Shown here: piece by piece, positions 1 to 8,058 of the stretch
Layout: the number at the start of each line of letters is the position of its first letter
Numbering within the stretch: position 1 is the stretch's first letter
Assembly (NCBI GenBank): GCA_937871915.1
Contig: CALMPG010000066.1
Span: forward strand, 1-41,461
Reading direction: 5' to 3'
Length of the DNA stretch: 41,461 bases
Source of the DNA: an uncultured Phycisphaerales bacterium
GTDB lineage: Bacteria; Planctomycetota; Phycisphaerae; Phycisphaerales; UBA1924
Translations under genes and position numbers: made by a program
Notes under the pieces: generated by a model
Seen by the model: the letters and a program-made list of their open reading frames with translations, nothing else
Databases searched by the model: none
Told to the model about the DNA's origin: nothing

Positions 1-339
1 ACGAGTCTTTCCGCCAAGTGGATGTTCGGCGGCAATGGCCCGGAGGGGGCCGCGTTCGCGACCTGCCGCGAGAAGATCCGGCGGGCGATGGTGGAGACGT
101 TCGCCGGGCATATGAGCGAGTCGGTGCAGCACACGCTCCACGCCATGGGCGCGGCCGCGCTGAGGGCCTGTCCGGCGATCGACCGCATCCGCCTGTCGAT
201 GCCCAACAAGCACTGCCTGCTGGTGAACCTCGCACCGTTCGGGCTGGAGAATGCCAACGAGATCTTCGTGCCGGTGGATGAGCCCTACGGGCTCATCGAG
301 GCGACCATCACGCGAGGACGGGCACGCGCCCAGGGCTGA
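1..339 (+). CDS. Urate oxidase (uricase), C-terminal fragment
   Basis: This is the last ~112 residues of a uricase; the 5' part lies outside the window, and the reading frame is open from base 1. Uricase oxidises urate to 5-hydroxyisourate with O2 and needs no cofactor, the first step of urate breakdown. Family hallmarks are clear: SVQHTLHAMG, then MPNKHCLLVNLAPFGLEN, then the FVPVDEPYGLIEATI ending that closes uricases. The tail is only about seven residues past this motif, so the C-terminus is complete. The gene faces a CitE/malate-synthase-like gene (387-1772) across 47 bp, with no clear terminator between them. The family call is secure; whether upstream urate-pathway genes exist cannot be seen. 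Confidence 0.93.
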   Translation, partial: TSLSAKWMFGGNGPEGAAFATCREKIRRAMVETFAGHMSESVQHTLHAMGAAALRACPAIDRIRLSMPNKHCLLVNLAPFGLENANEIFVPVDEPYGLIEATITRGRARAQG

Positions 340-386
340 AGCAACGCCCGGACGGGGCGAGTCAAGGGCGAGCGACGGCCCGGCGC

Positions 387-1772
387 TCAGGGCTTCCTCT
401 CGAGTCGATTCGCCAGAATCTGCACGAACGATCGCGTGGCGATCTCGTCCTGCGACAAGCCCGTGGCGGCGGCCTCCTCCGTTGTGATGGCCCGTCGGCG
501 GAGTCCTTGGATGAAGAACGTGATGAGTCCCTGAGCGGTGGCCGCGTCGTCGAAGACGCCCCCGGCCGCGCCACCGACGAGGGTCGCACGGGCGGCCTTG
601 TCCACGAAGTTGCGCAGGCGGTGCGTGGCCTCGGAAAGATACTCGAGGAAGTACGAGTACATCGCGGCGTAGCGAACCGGTAACTGGGCCGGGTTGAGGT
701 CCCACCCTTGATACCACCCGTGGGCGAGCGAGCGGCGGACGTTCTGGAAGTTCAGTCTCCACGCGCCGTGCATGGCCGCGCGGTTCTCATCGAGTTGTTG
801 GCGCGTGAGCGACCCGCCCTCGGGGGCCTTGTGCGGCGCGGCGGGCATGATGTTGGTCGCCCCGTCAGAGAGCATGAGTCCGGTTGCCCCGAGAGCGACC
901 TGCATGGCGTGGCGGGCGAAGTCGCACCCGCGATGGTCGATCTTCTGTTCCTGGGCCGTCACGCCGATGCTGGCGGTGTAGTCGTACACGCCCAGGGCCC
1001 CCGCGATGCACCGACCCCGGGCCGCCCTCACGAAATCCGGGAGCGGGCAGACGCCTCGCGTGTCGATGACCGACTGGGTGGTCTCGACCATGAACTCCAT
1101 CTTCAGCGCCCCCTCGGGGAACAGGCCTCCCGTCTCGAACATCTCGAAGATGTCCACCAGCGTCGTCACCTGCTGGGCCGAGACAAGTTTCGGCAGCATG
1201 ACCACGAAGTTCTCGGGCAAACGCGCGCCCCCCCCACCGCCCGTCTTCGCGGCCAGCGCCGTGAGAAACAAGTCCAGCGTCCGCACGCCGCGGGCCACCG
1301 TGTCGGGACCGAAGTTCTTGATCCGGATGCCTATGTACGGGGGCAGCGAGCCATCGGCCATGCCCGCGGCCACCTCGCCCGCGGCCTGCACGGCGCACTC
1401 GTCCTCCTCCGCGTCGGGCCGGACGCCGTAGCCGTCCTCGAAGTCGATCCGGAAGTCCTCCACCGGCTCCCGCGTGAGTTTCTCCACCACCCGCCCGTAG
1501 ATGTCCTCGGCCAGCGGCCCCGGCCACGCCGCGCCGATCGCGCCGGCAAAGGCCGTCGCGTCGGGCGCGTAGTCCCGGAGCGAGGCCAGCGCCAGGTCGC
1601 CGAGCCTCCGGGCCGAGTCGCGCCGGAACAGGTGGGCCCCGCCGTAGATCGTGTGTACGGGCTGGCGGCCGATCGGCTCGCCGGGGTAGACGCGGGAGTA
1701 GGCCGAGTTGGTCTGGGCCAGCGCGGCGAGGCGCTGCGCCAGCGGGCCGGCGGGGAGGGACGTGGTGGGCAT
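387..1772 (-). CDS. CitE/HpcH-like aldolase-lyase family protein (DUF6986 type)
   Basis: A 461-residue protein that looks like a TIM-barrel member of the HpcH/HpaI aldolase, CitE and malate-synthase superfamily. The visible motifs are RIDFEDGYG (like the CitE 'DLEDA' segment), IGIRIKNFGP, a FVVMLPKL strand, MEFMVET (likely metal-binding Glu), GALGVYDYTASIGV (likely metal-binding Asp) and GWYQGWDLNPAQLPVRYAA near the C-terminus. The last motif I associate with the DUF6986 family, sometimes labelled 'phosphoenolpyruvate kinase'. The open frame extends to 1988, but that would overlap ispH; the ATG at 1772 starts MPTTSLPAG and has TATCAT six bases upstream. The substrate is unknown. Its position facing uricase suggests a role in purine-derived C2 metabolism (inference). 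Confidence 0.8.
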   Translation of the reverse strand: MPTTSLPAGPLAQRLAALAQTNSAYSRVYPGEPIGRQPVHTIYGGAHLFRRDSARRLGDLALASLRDYAPDATAFAGAIGAAWPGPLAEDIYGRVVEKLTREPVEDFRIDFEDGYGVRPDAEEDECAVQAAGEVAAGMADGSLPPYIGIRIKNFGPDTVARGVRTLDLFLTALAAKTGGGGGARLPENFVVMLPKLVSAQQVTTLVDIFEMFETGGLFPEGALKMEFMVETTQSVIDTRGVCPLPDFVRAARGRCIAGALGVYDYTASIGVTAQEQKIDHRGCDFARHAMQVALGATGLMLSDGATNIMPAAPHKAPEGGSLTRQQLDENRAAMHGAWRLNFQNVRRSLAHGWYQGWDLNPAQLPVRYAAMYSYFLEYLSEATHRLRNFVDKAARATLVGGAAGGVFDDAATAQGLITFFIQGLRRRAITTEEAAATGLSQDEIATRSFVQILANRLERKP

Positions 1773-1778
1773 GGGCGG

Positions 1779-1784
1779 ATGATA
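1779..1784 (-). promoter_or_regulatory. Putative -10 element (TATCAT) for a leaderless mRNA
   Basis: Read on the minus strand, TATCAT ends six bases before the ATG at 1772, and no Shine-Dalgarno is visible. A start site 6-7 nt after the hexamer would coincide with the start codon. The -35 region is not convincing. Confidence 0.4.
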
Positions 1785-1846
1785 AACCGCGGGCGCACCG
1801 GCGGGACGGCTCGCCGCGGGGCGGGTTCGGCCCGGGGTCGCCGGGC

Positions 1847-1871
1847 CCGGGGGCGTTTCTCGCGCCCCCGG
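1847..1871. promoter_or_regulatory. GC-rich inverted repeat between the divergent citE-like gene and ispH
   Basis: A perfect 9-bp inverted repeat (CCGGGGGCG / CGCCCCCGG) with a 7-base spacer (TTTCTCG). It lies just upstream of the ispH -10-like hexamer, where a -35 or operator would sit. It could be an operator or a chance GC palindrome. Confidence 0.25.
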
Positions 1872-1876
1872 ATTCC

Positions 1877-1882
1877 TAGCAT
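1877..1882 (+). promoter_or_regulatory. Putative -10 element (TAGCAT) for a leaderless ispH mRNA
   Basis: TAGCAT ends five bases before the ispH ATG at 1888. There is no Shine-Dalgarno in between, so transcription would begin at or next to the start codon. Confidence 0.4.
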
Positions 1883-1887
1883 TGCCC

Positions 1888-2967
1888 ATGCGATTGATCC
1901 TGACCAACCCCCGCGGATTCTGCGCCGGCGTCCACATGGCCATCGACGTGGTGGACCAGGTGCTGGACCTGTACCCGGGCAAGTCCATCTACGTCTTCCA
2001 CGAGATCGTCCACAACAAGCACGTCGTGGACCGGTTCAAGGAGCGCGGCGTCGCCTTCGTCGAGGAGGTCTCCGAGGTCCCCGAGGGCTCGATCATCGTC
2101 TTCAGCGCCCACGGCATCTCCCCCGCGGTCCGGGCCGAGGCCAAGGCCCGCAACCTGACCACGGTGGACGCCACTTGCCCGCTGGTGACCAAGGTCCACA
2201 ACGAGGCGATCCGGTACGCCCGGCAGGGCTACGACATCCTCCTGGTCGGCCATGCCGACCACCAGGAGGTGCAGGGGACCCGGGGCGAGGCCCCGGAGTC
2301 GATCCAGGTCGTCGAGTGCCCGGAGGACATCCCGCACCTGAGGATCCGCAACCCCGACAAGGTCGCCTACCTCACGCAGACGACGCTCTCCACCGACGAC
2401 GCCGAGGTCATCATCCAGGCCCTCAAGAAGACCTTTCCCAAGATCAAGGACCCGCCCAGCAGCGACATCTGCTACGCCACGACCAACCGCCAGCACGCCG
2501 TCCGGCAGATCGCCCCGGAGGTGGACGTGGTCCTCGTGGTCGGCTCGCGCAACTCCTCCAACTCCGTCCGCCTCACCGAGATCAGCGCCAACGTCGGCAC
2601 GCGGGCGTACCTGCTCGACGACGCCGGGGAACTCAGGGACGAGTGGTTCGCCCACGTGGAGGGGGGCGCGGCCAAGGCCACCATCCTCATCACCGCCGGG
2701 GCCTCGGCCCCGGAGGACCTCGTGGCCGAGCTCTGTCGCACGCTCATCGCCCGCTACAACAACGGCTCCCCGCCGGCCATCGAGCAGCGGGACATCTTCC
2801 GCGAGGACGAGGAGTTCGGCCTCCCCGCCTCCCTCAAGCGGCTCATGCGCGAGGAGGGGCGAGGGAGCGACGTGGACCAGCGGAAGATCAAGGTCGGCTC
2901 CTACGACCTCACCGAGGAGTTGTACGGCGCGGTCCCGCTCACCATCGCGGGCCGGGCCATCGAGTAG
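1888..2967 (+). CDS. ispH: 4-hydroxy-3-methylbut-2-enyl diphosphate reductase
   Basis: The last enzyme of the MEP isoprenoid pathway. It reduces HMBPP to IPP and DMAPP with a [4Fe-4S] cluster. The protein has 359 residues. All three cluster cysteines are present: C12 in NPRGFCAG, C97 in DATCPLV and C195 in SSDICYATTNRQ. The active-site residues are also visible: H42 in HEIVHNKHVV, H122 and E127 in GHADHQEVQGT, the TQTTLS threonines, and the GSRNSSNSVRL segment. A TTG two codons upstream is also in frame, but the ATG giving MRLILTNPRGFCAG matches the family start. It is somewhat longer than the E. coli enzyme because of extra segments near residues 185-190 and 300-330. It is divergent from the CitE-like gene and convergent with argJ (29-bp gap). 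Confidence 0.96.
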   Translation: MRLILTNPRGFCAGVHMAIDVVDQVLDLYPGKSIYVFHEIVHNKHVVDRFKERGVAFVEEVSEVPEGSIIVFSAHGISPAVRAEAKARNLTTVDATCPLVTKVHNEAIRYARQGYDILLVGHADHQEVQGTRGEAPESIQVVECPEDIPHLRIRNPDKVAYLTQTTLSTDDAEVIIQALKKTFPKIKDPPSSDICYATTNRQHAVRQIAPEVDVVLVVGSRNSSNSVRLTEISANVGTRAYLLDDAGELRDEWFAHVEGGAAKATILITAGASAPEDLVAELCRTLIARYNNGSPPAIEQRDIFREDEEFGLPASLKRLMREEGRGSDVDQRKIKVGSYDLTEELYGAVPLTIAGRAIE

Positions 2968-2996
2968 GCCGCCCCCGCCGACCCCGGCGCGGCCGC

Positions 2997-4280
2997 TCAG
3001 GTCGTGTACTCGGCGTTGATCCTCACGTACTCGGCGCTCAGGTCGCACCCGAGCATCCACGCCCGCCCCTGCCCGTGCCCGACGGTCAGGACGCACTCCA
3101 CCGGGTCGGCGTTCATCGCGGCCATGAGCCCCGCGTCGGTCTTGGCCACGCCCGTGGGCACGCCCGCGCTGTACACACCCACGCCCCCGATGCTGAGCGA
3201 GGCCTCGGCGGTGTCGAAGCGCACGCCCGCGTTCCCCGCCGCCGTCACGATGCGTCCCCAGTTGGGGTCCTTGCCGTGGATGGCGCACTTGACCAGCGGC
3301 GAGTCCACCACGGCCCGGGCCATGCGCTCCGCCCCGGCCGCATCCGCCGCGCCGCGGACCTCGACCCGGAACGTCCGCGTCACGCCCTCCCCGTCGCGGA
3401 CGACCTTGGTCGCCAGGGCCTGGCAGAGGCTCGTGAGCGCGGCCCGGAACACGAAGTACTCCGGATCGCCCTCGTGGATCGCCTTGACGGCCGAGTGCCC
3501 CGCGGCCCCGGAGGCCATGGCGATGATCGTGTCCGAGCACGACGGATGGGCGTCCACGCTGATGCGGTCGAAGGACTCCCTCGCGGCGTCCTCCAGCGCG
3601 TGCTGCAGGGCCGCGGGCGCGATCGCCGCGTCGGTGGTGATGAACGCGAGCATGGTCGCCTGCGGCCCCGCGCTGTCCAGGCGCGGCGCGATCATCCCGC
3701 TCCCCTTGGCGATGGCCCCGAGGTGGATCTGCACGCCCCCGATCTCCACCTCCGCGTGGGCCGCCTTGTGTACGAGGTCGGTCGTCATGATCGCCTTCGC
3801 GGCCGCCTCATCCGCCTCCGGCCCGCGCGCCAGCCCCTCGACCAGCCCCGGCAGCGCGGCGGTGATCTTTTCCACGGGCAGACGGTGGCCGATCACGCCC
3901 GTCGAGGAGGGCATGACCTCCTCGGGCGCGCAGTGCAGCAGTTCGGCCGCGGCCCGCATGGTGGCCCGGGCGTCCTCGACGCCGGGCTGGCCGGTGGCCG
4001 CGTTGGAGCACCCGGCGTTGACGAGGACGGCCCGCAGCCCCGGCCCGCCCCGCAGCATCGCGGCGCGCCAGGCCCGGCCGATCTCCACGGGGGCCCCGAC
4101 CACCGCGTTGCGGGTGAAGACGGCGGCCCCGGTCCGCCGGGGGTCGATGGGCGTGCGGGAGCCCGCTACCGGGGGCATGGCCGAATCGCACACGATGAGC
4201 GCAAGGTCGGGCTTGCCCGAGGGCTTGATCCCCGCGGTGGCGGCGGCGGTGCGGAAACCGAGGGGGCGGGTGATCGACAC
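2997..4280 (-). CDS. argJ: Arginine biosynthesis bifunctional protein ArgJ (glutamate N-acetyltransferase)
   Basis: ArgJ transfers acetyl from N-acetylornithine to glutamate, and in bifunctional forms also uses acetyl-CoA. It self-cleaves at an Ala-Thr bond to give alpha and beta chains. Visible here: GIKPSGKPDLALIVCD near the N-terminus, VLVNAGCSNAATG, KGSGMIAP, and the cleavage/nucleophile motif ATML with Thr209. HGKDPNWGRIVTAAGNAG and the usual C-terminal CDLSAEYVRINAEYTT also match. I chose the GTG at 4280 (427 residues) because GGAG sits eight bases upstream; the open frame continues to 4406 but reads through low-complexity sequence. There is a five-residue insertion between MIAP and ATML, and the usual VDGDTSTND region reads VDAHPSCSD. 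A 21-bp repeat array lies 98 bp upstream. Confidence 0.94.
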   Translation of the reverse strand: MSITRPLGFRTAAATAGIKPSGKPDLALIVCDSAMPPVAGSRTPIDPRRTGAAVFTRNAVVGAPVEIGRAWRAAMLRGGPGLRAVLVNAGCSNAATGQPGVEDARATMRAAAELLHCAPEEVMPSSTGVIGHRLPVEKITAALPGLVEGLARGPEADEAAAKAIMTTDLVHKAAHAEVEIGGVQIHLGAIAKGSGMIAPRLDSAGPQATMLAFITTDAAIAPAALQHALEDAARESFDRISVDAHPSCSDTIIAMASGAAGHSAVKAIHEGDPEYFVFRAALTSLCQALATKVVRDGEGVTRTFRVEVRGAADAAGAERMARAVVDSPLVKCAIHGKDPNWGRIVTAAGNAGVRFDTAEASLSIGGVGVYSAGVPTGVAKTDAGLMAAMNADPVECVLTVGHGQGRAWMLGCDLSAEYVRINAEYTT

Positions 4281-4377
4281 GGGCAAGGCTCCAAAGGGTG
4301 GCCGGGAGACTAGGGGGCCGGGGGGGCACACATCGGCCCCGGCGGCCCCGGGCCGGGAGTCCTCCCCTCCCCGGATC

Positions 4378-4524
4378 GTCCGCGGAAGGCTCCGGACGGT
4401 CCACACACGGCTCCGGACGAGTCGGAGACAACTCCGGACGGTTCGTACTCGACTCCGGACGGTCCGGAGGTGGCTCCGAGCGGTCTGGACACGAGTACGG
4501 ACGGCCCGGAGACAGGCCCGGATA
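4378..4524. repeat. Seven-unit 21-bp imperfect tandem repeat
   Basis: Seven contiguous 21-bp units start at 4378, 4399, 4420, 4441, 4462, 4483 and 4504. Most begin with a GTC-like triplet and end in CTCCGGACG; units 6 and 7 are degenerate. Because the period is a multiple of three, several frames stay open and give heptapeptide repeats (for example xxxSGRx on the plus strand and xDRPExx on the minus strand). I see no convincing start or ribosome site for a real protein. It lies between the lptD stop (4542) and the argJ start (4280), so it would be in an argJ leader or an lptD-argJ intercistronic RNA. Confidence 0.85.
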
Positions 4525-4541
4525 GCGCCCGCCCCCCGCTC

Positions 4542-7500
4542 CTACCGCCCGACGTCCCGCAACCGGTCGAGCTGCTCGGAGCCGTGCAGCCGGGCGGCGG
4601 CCGCGGCCGCGGGCTCGAAGACCACGCCGATGCTCGTCTCGTCGGTGATGTTGTTGAAGTTCATGCGCACGCCCAGCGAGGCGTCCTGGAAGCGCCGCCG
4701 GAGCGTGGCGCTGAAGTTCTGGACCTCGTTGCGGTTGGTGTCGTACGTGACGCCCGCGCTCAGGGAGTAGAGGCGTGTGAGCTGGTACCCCGTGCCCGCG
4801 TCCACGTACACCGCGTCGAGGGCGTTGAGGGAGCGGACCTGCGCGTAGATCGAGAACTCCGGGGAATGCTGGATGATGCCGCCCGCCGTGGCCCGGGCGA
4901 TCTGCCCCGTGTCGAAGTCGTAGATCACGCTCGAGGCGAGCGCCACCGCGTCGGTCACCTGCCACGCGGCCTCACCCGTGAAATAGTTGCCCAGGAAGGA
5001 ATACTCGGGCCTCGCATCGAAGAACCGCCCGAAGGGAGAGGAGTTGCCCCCCTGCGCCGGTCCGTTGAAGGGCCCGCCGTTGTTGCGGTCGGCGGTGGCG
5101 AAGGTGACGTCGGTATTCAGGCGGAAGACGTCCACCGACCGCCACCGGCCCGGCCCGCCCCGCTGGGTCTGCCACGTCTGAGCCACCCCCGTGCGCACCG
5201 CGGAGCCCGTCGCGAGGGCCTCGACGCTGTCGTCGAAGATCGGCAGGCTTTCCTCGCGGATGCTGCTCCCGGCCGTCCAGACCGTCGCGCTGGGCGTGAC
5301 GATGTGGCGGATCCGGTGCAGGTCGAAGAACGAGGACTCCACGCCGTCGTCGATCCGGACGATCTCGGTGGAGAACCGCGAGCCGCCCCCGTACCAGGCC
5401 CGGTACTGCTTGTCCCCGTCGGGGCTGAACGCGGAGAACTCCTCGATCTTCTGGTCGTAGGCCGTGAAGCGCCCCACGATGAACGGGTTGATGCGTAGAA
5501 CGCCCCAGTCGAAGACCCCGGCGATCTCCTGGCGCGTGTCGGCCCGGCCCACCGGCGACTCGTTCAACCCCGCGGCCCGGAAGCGATCCCCGAGCGACTG
5601 CGTGGGGGCCACGCCGAACTCTTTCTGGGAGACGAAACTATTGGTGAACCCGAAGTCGTCGGCCGTGGGCTCGTTGAAGCGGAATCCCACCCGGGCGATC
5701 TGGTACTCGTGCGTCCACGTGAGCATCCCGGGCTCGATGCCGGGGAGCAGGTCGTCGGCCAGGCGCGAGTACGTGGCCTCGGGGAGCTTGTCCACCATGT
5801 ACCCCTGGCTCTGGAGCAAATACTGGTTGGCCGTGAAGTCGTTGAGCGCCCCCTTGGCCCCAAGGGTGAACTGCGAGTTGGAATCCGTGTAGCGGAGGAG
5901 GACCGACGTGGTGAGCTCCCGCCCCTCCGAGGCGAGGTCTCGGAAGAAGCCGTCCACGAAGGTGGAATCCGAGATCTTCGCGACCTGCGCGAAGAGCGAC
6001 CAGTGCGCGTCGATGTCCCAGCGGTTCTGGGCCAGCACGATCCCGCGGAACTGCTCGTCCTGCTCCTTGCGAAACCCGTTGGAGAGGACGTCGCGCCCGT
6101 CGTCGCTCGTCAGCATGTACGCGAAGGCCTGCCCGGCGAGGCCCTCGCGGTTCCAGTCGGCCCGGCCCCCGGCGGCGAAGCCCCTGTCGAAGTAATAGTC
6201 CAGCAGCAGGTTGGCCTTGAGGCCCGCGGGCGGGCGGGTGTTGAGCAGGCCGAAGATGTCCCACGAGGTCTTCAGCGCCGCGCCCGAGCCGGAGGAGTTC
6301 TCCACGCGGATGTCCTGGAGGGGCATCTGGTCGAGTTCCCCCTTGAAGCCCGGGAACCAGAACAGGGGCACGTCGCTCGCCCGCAGTGTGATGTTCTTGG
6401 CCTCGATGTACGAGACCGTCCGGTTCCCATCGCGTTTGGAGGGGACCTGCGTGACGGTGACGCTCGAGGCCCCGATGGCGAAGACGGGGTTGAAGAACGA
6501 GCTCGTGCTCAGGCGGGCCCCCTCGGCCGTGACCTGGTTGGCGGCCTCCTGCCGGAGCGTGGCGGCCCGGATGTACATCGGCAGGCCGGTGCGGGCGTCG
6601 ATGGCGGAGAAGACCGCGTCGGCCATGACGGCCTTGTTGGCCGCGAAGTCGTAGTACACGCGGGGGCCGCGCAGGGTGTACTGCCCGTCGGTGGCGACCA
6701 CGTCGCCCTCCAAGTAGATCCCGCGGATCTGCTCGGAGCCGAAGCGGCTCAAGTCCGTGAGCGGGCCGGGGGGGAGGAAGGCCACGGCCCGCTCGGCCGT
6801 GATGAGCAGGTTGCGGGTCTTGCGCAGGTCGGTGTACTGCACGGCCACGCCGCCGGTGAGCAGGAGCGTGTTGTCGGCCCCGTCCTCGCCGCGCACGAGG
6901 CGGATGTAGTTGCCGTCGCCGACCTTCTCCCCGAACTCCGGGGCCGTGGGGGCATCCGGGGCCCGCGTGCCCACGGCGAAGGTGATGATGCCGTCGCGGG
7001 CGAAGAGCGGCTCGACGCGGTTGGGGATCGGGGTGGCGTCCGCGTCGGGCTCATCGGCGCTGCGCCGCCGGGCCAGCGGGGAGTTGGGCTCGTAGGGCCG
7101 CGACAAGCCGGGGTTGATGTCCGAGACCGGACCGGCGAGGCCGCCGGGGGTGGTTTCGGGCCCGAGTGTTTCACCGGCGAGCTCGCGCAGGTGGCGCTGA
7201 AGTCGCTGCTCGGACTCGGCGAGGAACGACGATGAGCCGGGGGTGACGGGCGCGACCGGTCGGCCGGGCGTGATGGCGTCGGCCTGCAACGCGAAGGTCC
7301 CCTCGAGCCGGGCCGTGACGAGCAGGCGGTCGGCGGCCTGCGCGTAGCCCGCGGGCGCGCCGGGGTCGGCCACGCGATCGAAGTACACGGCGATCTGGCG
7401 GGTCTGCCGGTCTCCCGCCGCGCCGGAGGCGGCGGGCTCGCTGGTGAGATTCTGCGACCAGACCACGGCCTGGGCCGCCGTGAAGCGGTACGCCCCGAGT

Positions 7501-7811
7501 TCCACCACGACGTCGCCCTGGAGCATCAGCCGCTGCGTGCCCACGGGCAGGCCGTCGGCCCCGACCACGCGGGCCGAGCCGCTGGCCCCCTCCGTCCAGA
7601 CCCACGCCCGCGCGGCCCGGATCGTGACATCCCCGACTTGCAGCGAACTCGGGAGCCGGGTACCGGCAAAATCGCGCCCCGTGTTGGCGCCGGGGAGGCC
7701 GGCGCTCGTTTGGCCGTAGTAGGACTGCTGGGCGCTCAGAGGCGCGACGGAGCCCAACGCCGCGATCAGGGCGGCGATCAACGAAAGGATCGGCGGGTTC
7801 GGTCGGGGCAT
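4542..7811 (-). CDS. LptD-like LPS-assembly outer-membrane protein
   Basis: A 1089-residue secreted protein. Residues 1-27 form a signal peptide ending PLSA before QQS. OstA-like beta-jellyroll segments follow (about 60-110 and 300-430, with repeats such as LLLTGGVAVQYTD and IYLEGDVVATDGQYTLRGPRVYYD). About 550 residues of outer-membrane beta-barrel come next, including RIRHIVTPSATVWTAG (compare RHxLxP in LptD) and a C-terminal run YDFDTGQI...NFSATLRRRFQDASLGVRM. LptD with LptE inserts lipopolysaccharide into the outer leaflet. I found no cysteine anywhere, so the disulfides needed by the E. coli protein cannot form. A low-complexity linker lies at ~180-270. A TAGTAT lies nine bases upstream of the ATG and no Shine-Dalgarno is visible. 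The family call is good; the substrate is inferred. Confidence 0.8.
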   Translation of the reverse strand: MPRPNPPILSLIAALIAALGSVAPLSAQQSYYGQTSAGLPGANTGRDFAGTRLPSSLQVGDVTIRAARAWVWTEGASGSARVVGADGLPVGTQRLMLQGDVVVELGAYRFTAAQAVVWSQNLTSEPAASGAAGDRQTRQIAVYFDRVADPGAPAGYAQAADRLLVTARLEGTFALQADAITPGRPVAPVTPGSSSFLAESEQRLQRHLRELAGETLGPETTPGGLAGPVSDINPGLSRPYEPNSPLARRRSADEPDADATPIPNRVEPLFARDGIITFAVGTRAPDAPTAPEFGEKVGDGNYIRLVRGEDGADNTLLLTGGVAVQYTDLRKTRNLLITAERAVAFLPPGPLTDLSRFGSEQIRGIYLEGDVVATDGQYTLRGPRVYYDFAANKAVMADAVFSAIDARTGLPMYIRAATLRQEAANQVTAEGARLSTSSFFNPVFAIGASSVTVTQVPSKRDGNRTVSYIEAKNITLRASDVPLFWFPGFKGELDQMPLQDIRVENSSGSGAALKTSWDIFGLLNTRPPAGLKANLLLDYYFDRGFAAGGRADWNREGLAGQAFAYMLTSDDGRDVLSNGFRKEQDEQFRGIVLAQNRWDIDAHWSLFAQVAKISDSTFVDGFFRDLASEGRELTTSVLLRYTDSNSQFTLGAKGALNDFTANQYLLQSQGYMVDKLPEATYSRLADDLLPGIEPGMLTWTHEYQIARVGFRFNEPTADDFGFTNSFVSQKEFGVAPTQSLGDRFRAAGLNESPVGRADTRQEIAGVFDWGVLRINPFIVGRFTAYDQKIEEFSAFSPDGDKQYRAWYGGGSRFSTEIVRIDDGVESSFFDLHRIRHIVTPSATVWTAGSSIREESLPIFDDSVEALATGSAVRTGVAQTWQTQRGGPGRWRSVDVFRLNTDVTFATADRNNGGPFNGPAQGGNSSPFGRFFDARPEYSFLGNYFTGEAAWQVTDAVALASSVIYDFDTGQIARATAGGIIQHSPEFSIYAQVRSLNALDAVYVDAGTGYQLTRLYSLSAGVTYDTNRNEVQNFSATLRRRFQDASLGVRMNFNNITDETSIGVVFEPAAAAAARLHGSEQLDRLRDVGR

Positions 7812-8058
7812 GTGGGGTGAATACTATGGGAAGATGGGCAGACCCACAACTCCGTGGGGGTCCGGCTGTCGGGTATCCACTATGGAATGGGAAGGCATGG
7901 CCAAAGTCCACCAAGTCTATCGGCCCGAGGCCTCGCCGAAACCGGAGTTTCCGCAGGGTGTTCGGTGCCTTGGCGGGGTGGTACACTGCCTTCGAGGGCG
8001 GGCCTCTTGACGCCGGACTTTCGCGACTCCGCGAATGCCCATTCGCTGTGGACCACCC

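Noticed and set aside
708..4313. A 1201-codon plus-strand open frame
   Set aside because: It is antisense to the CitE-like and argJ genes and reads through ispH in another frame; the protein is Arg/Pro/Gly-rich with no domain. It is a shadow of high-G+C coding DNA.
4298..4525. A plus-strand 75-codon frame giving a heptapeptide repeat (xxxSGRx)
   Set aside because: The repeat is a by-product of the 21-bp DNA period; equally regular peptides appear in other frames and there is no ribosome site. It is kept as a DNA repeat.
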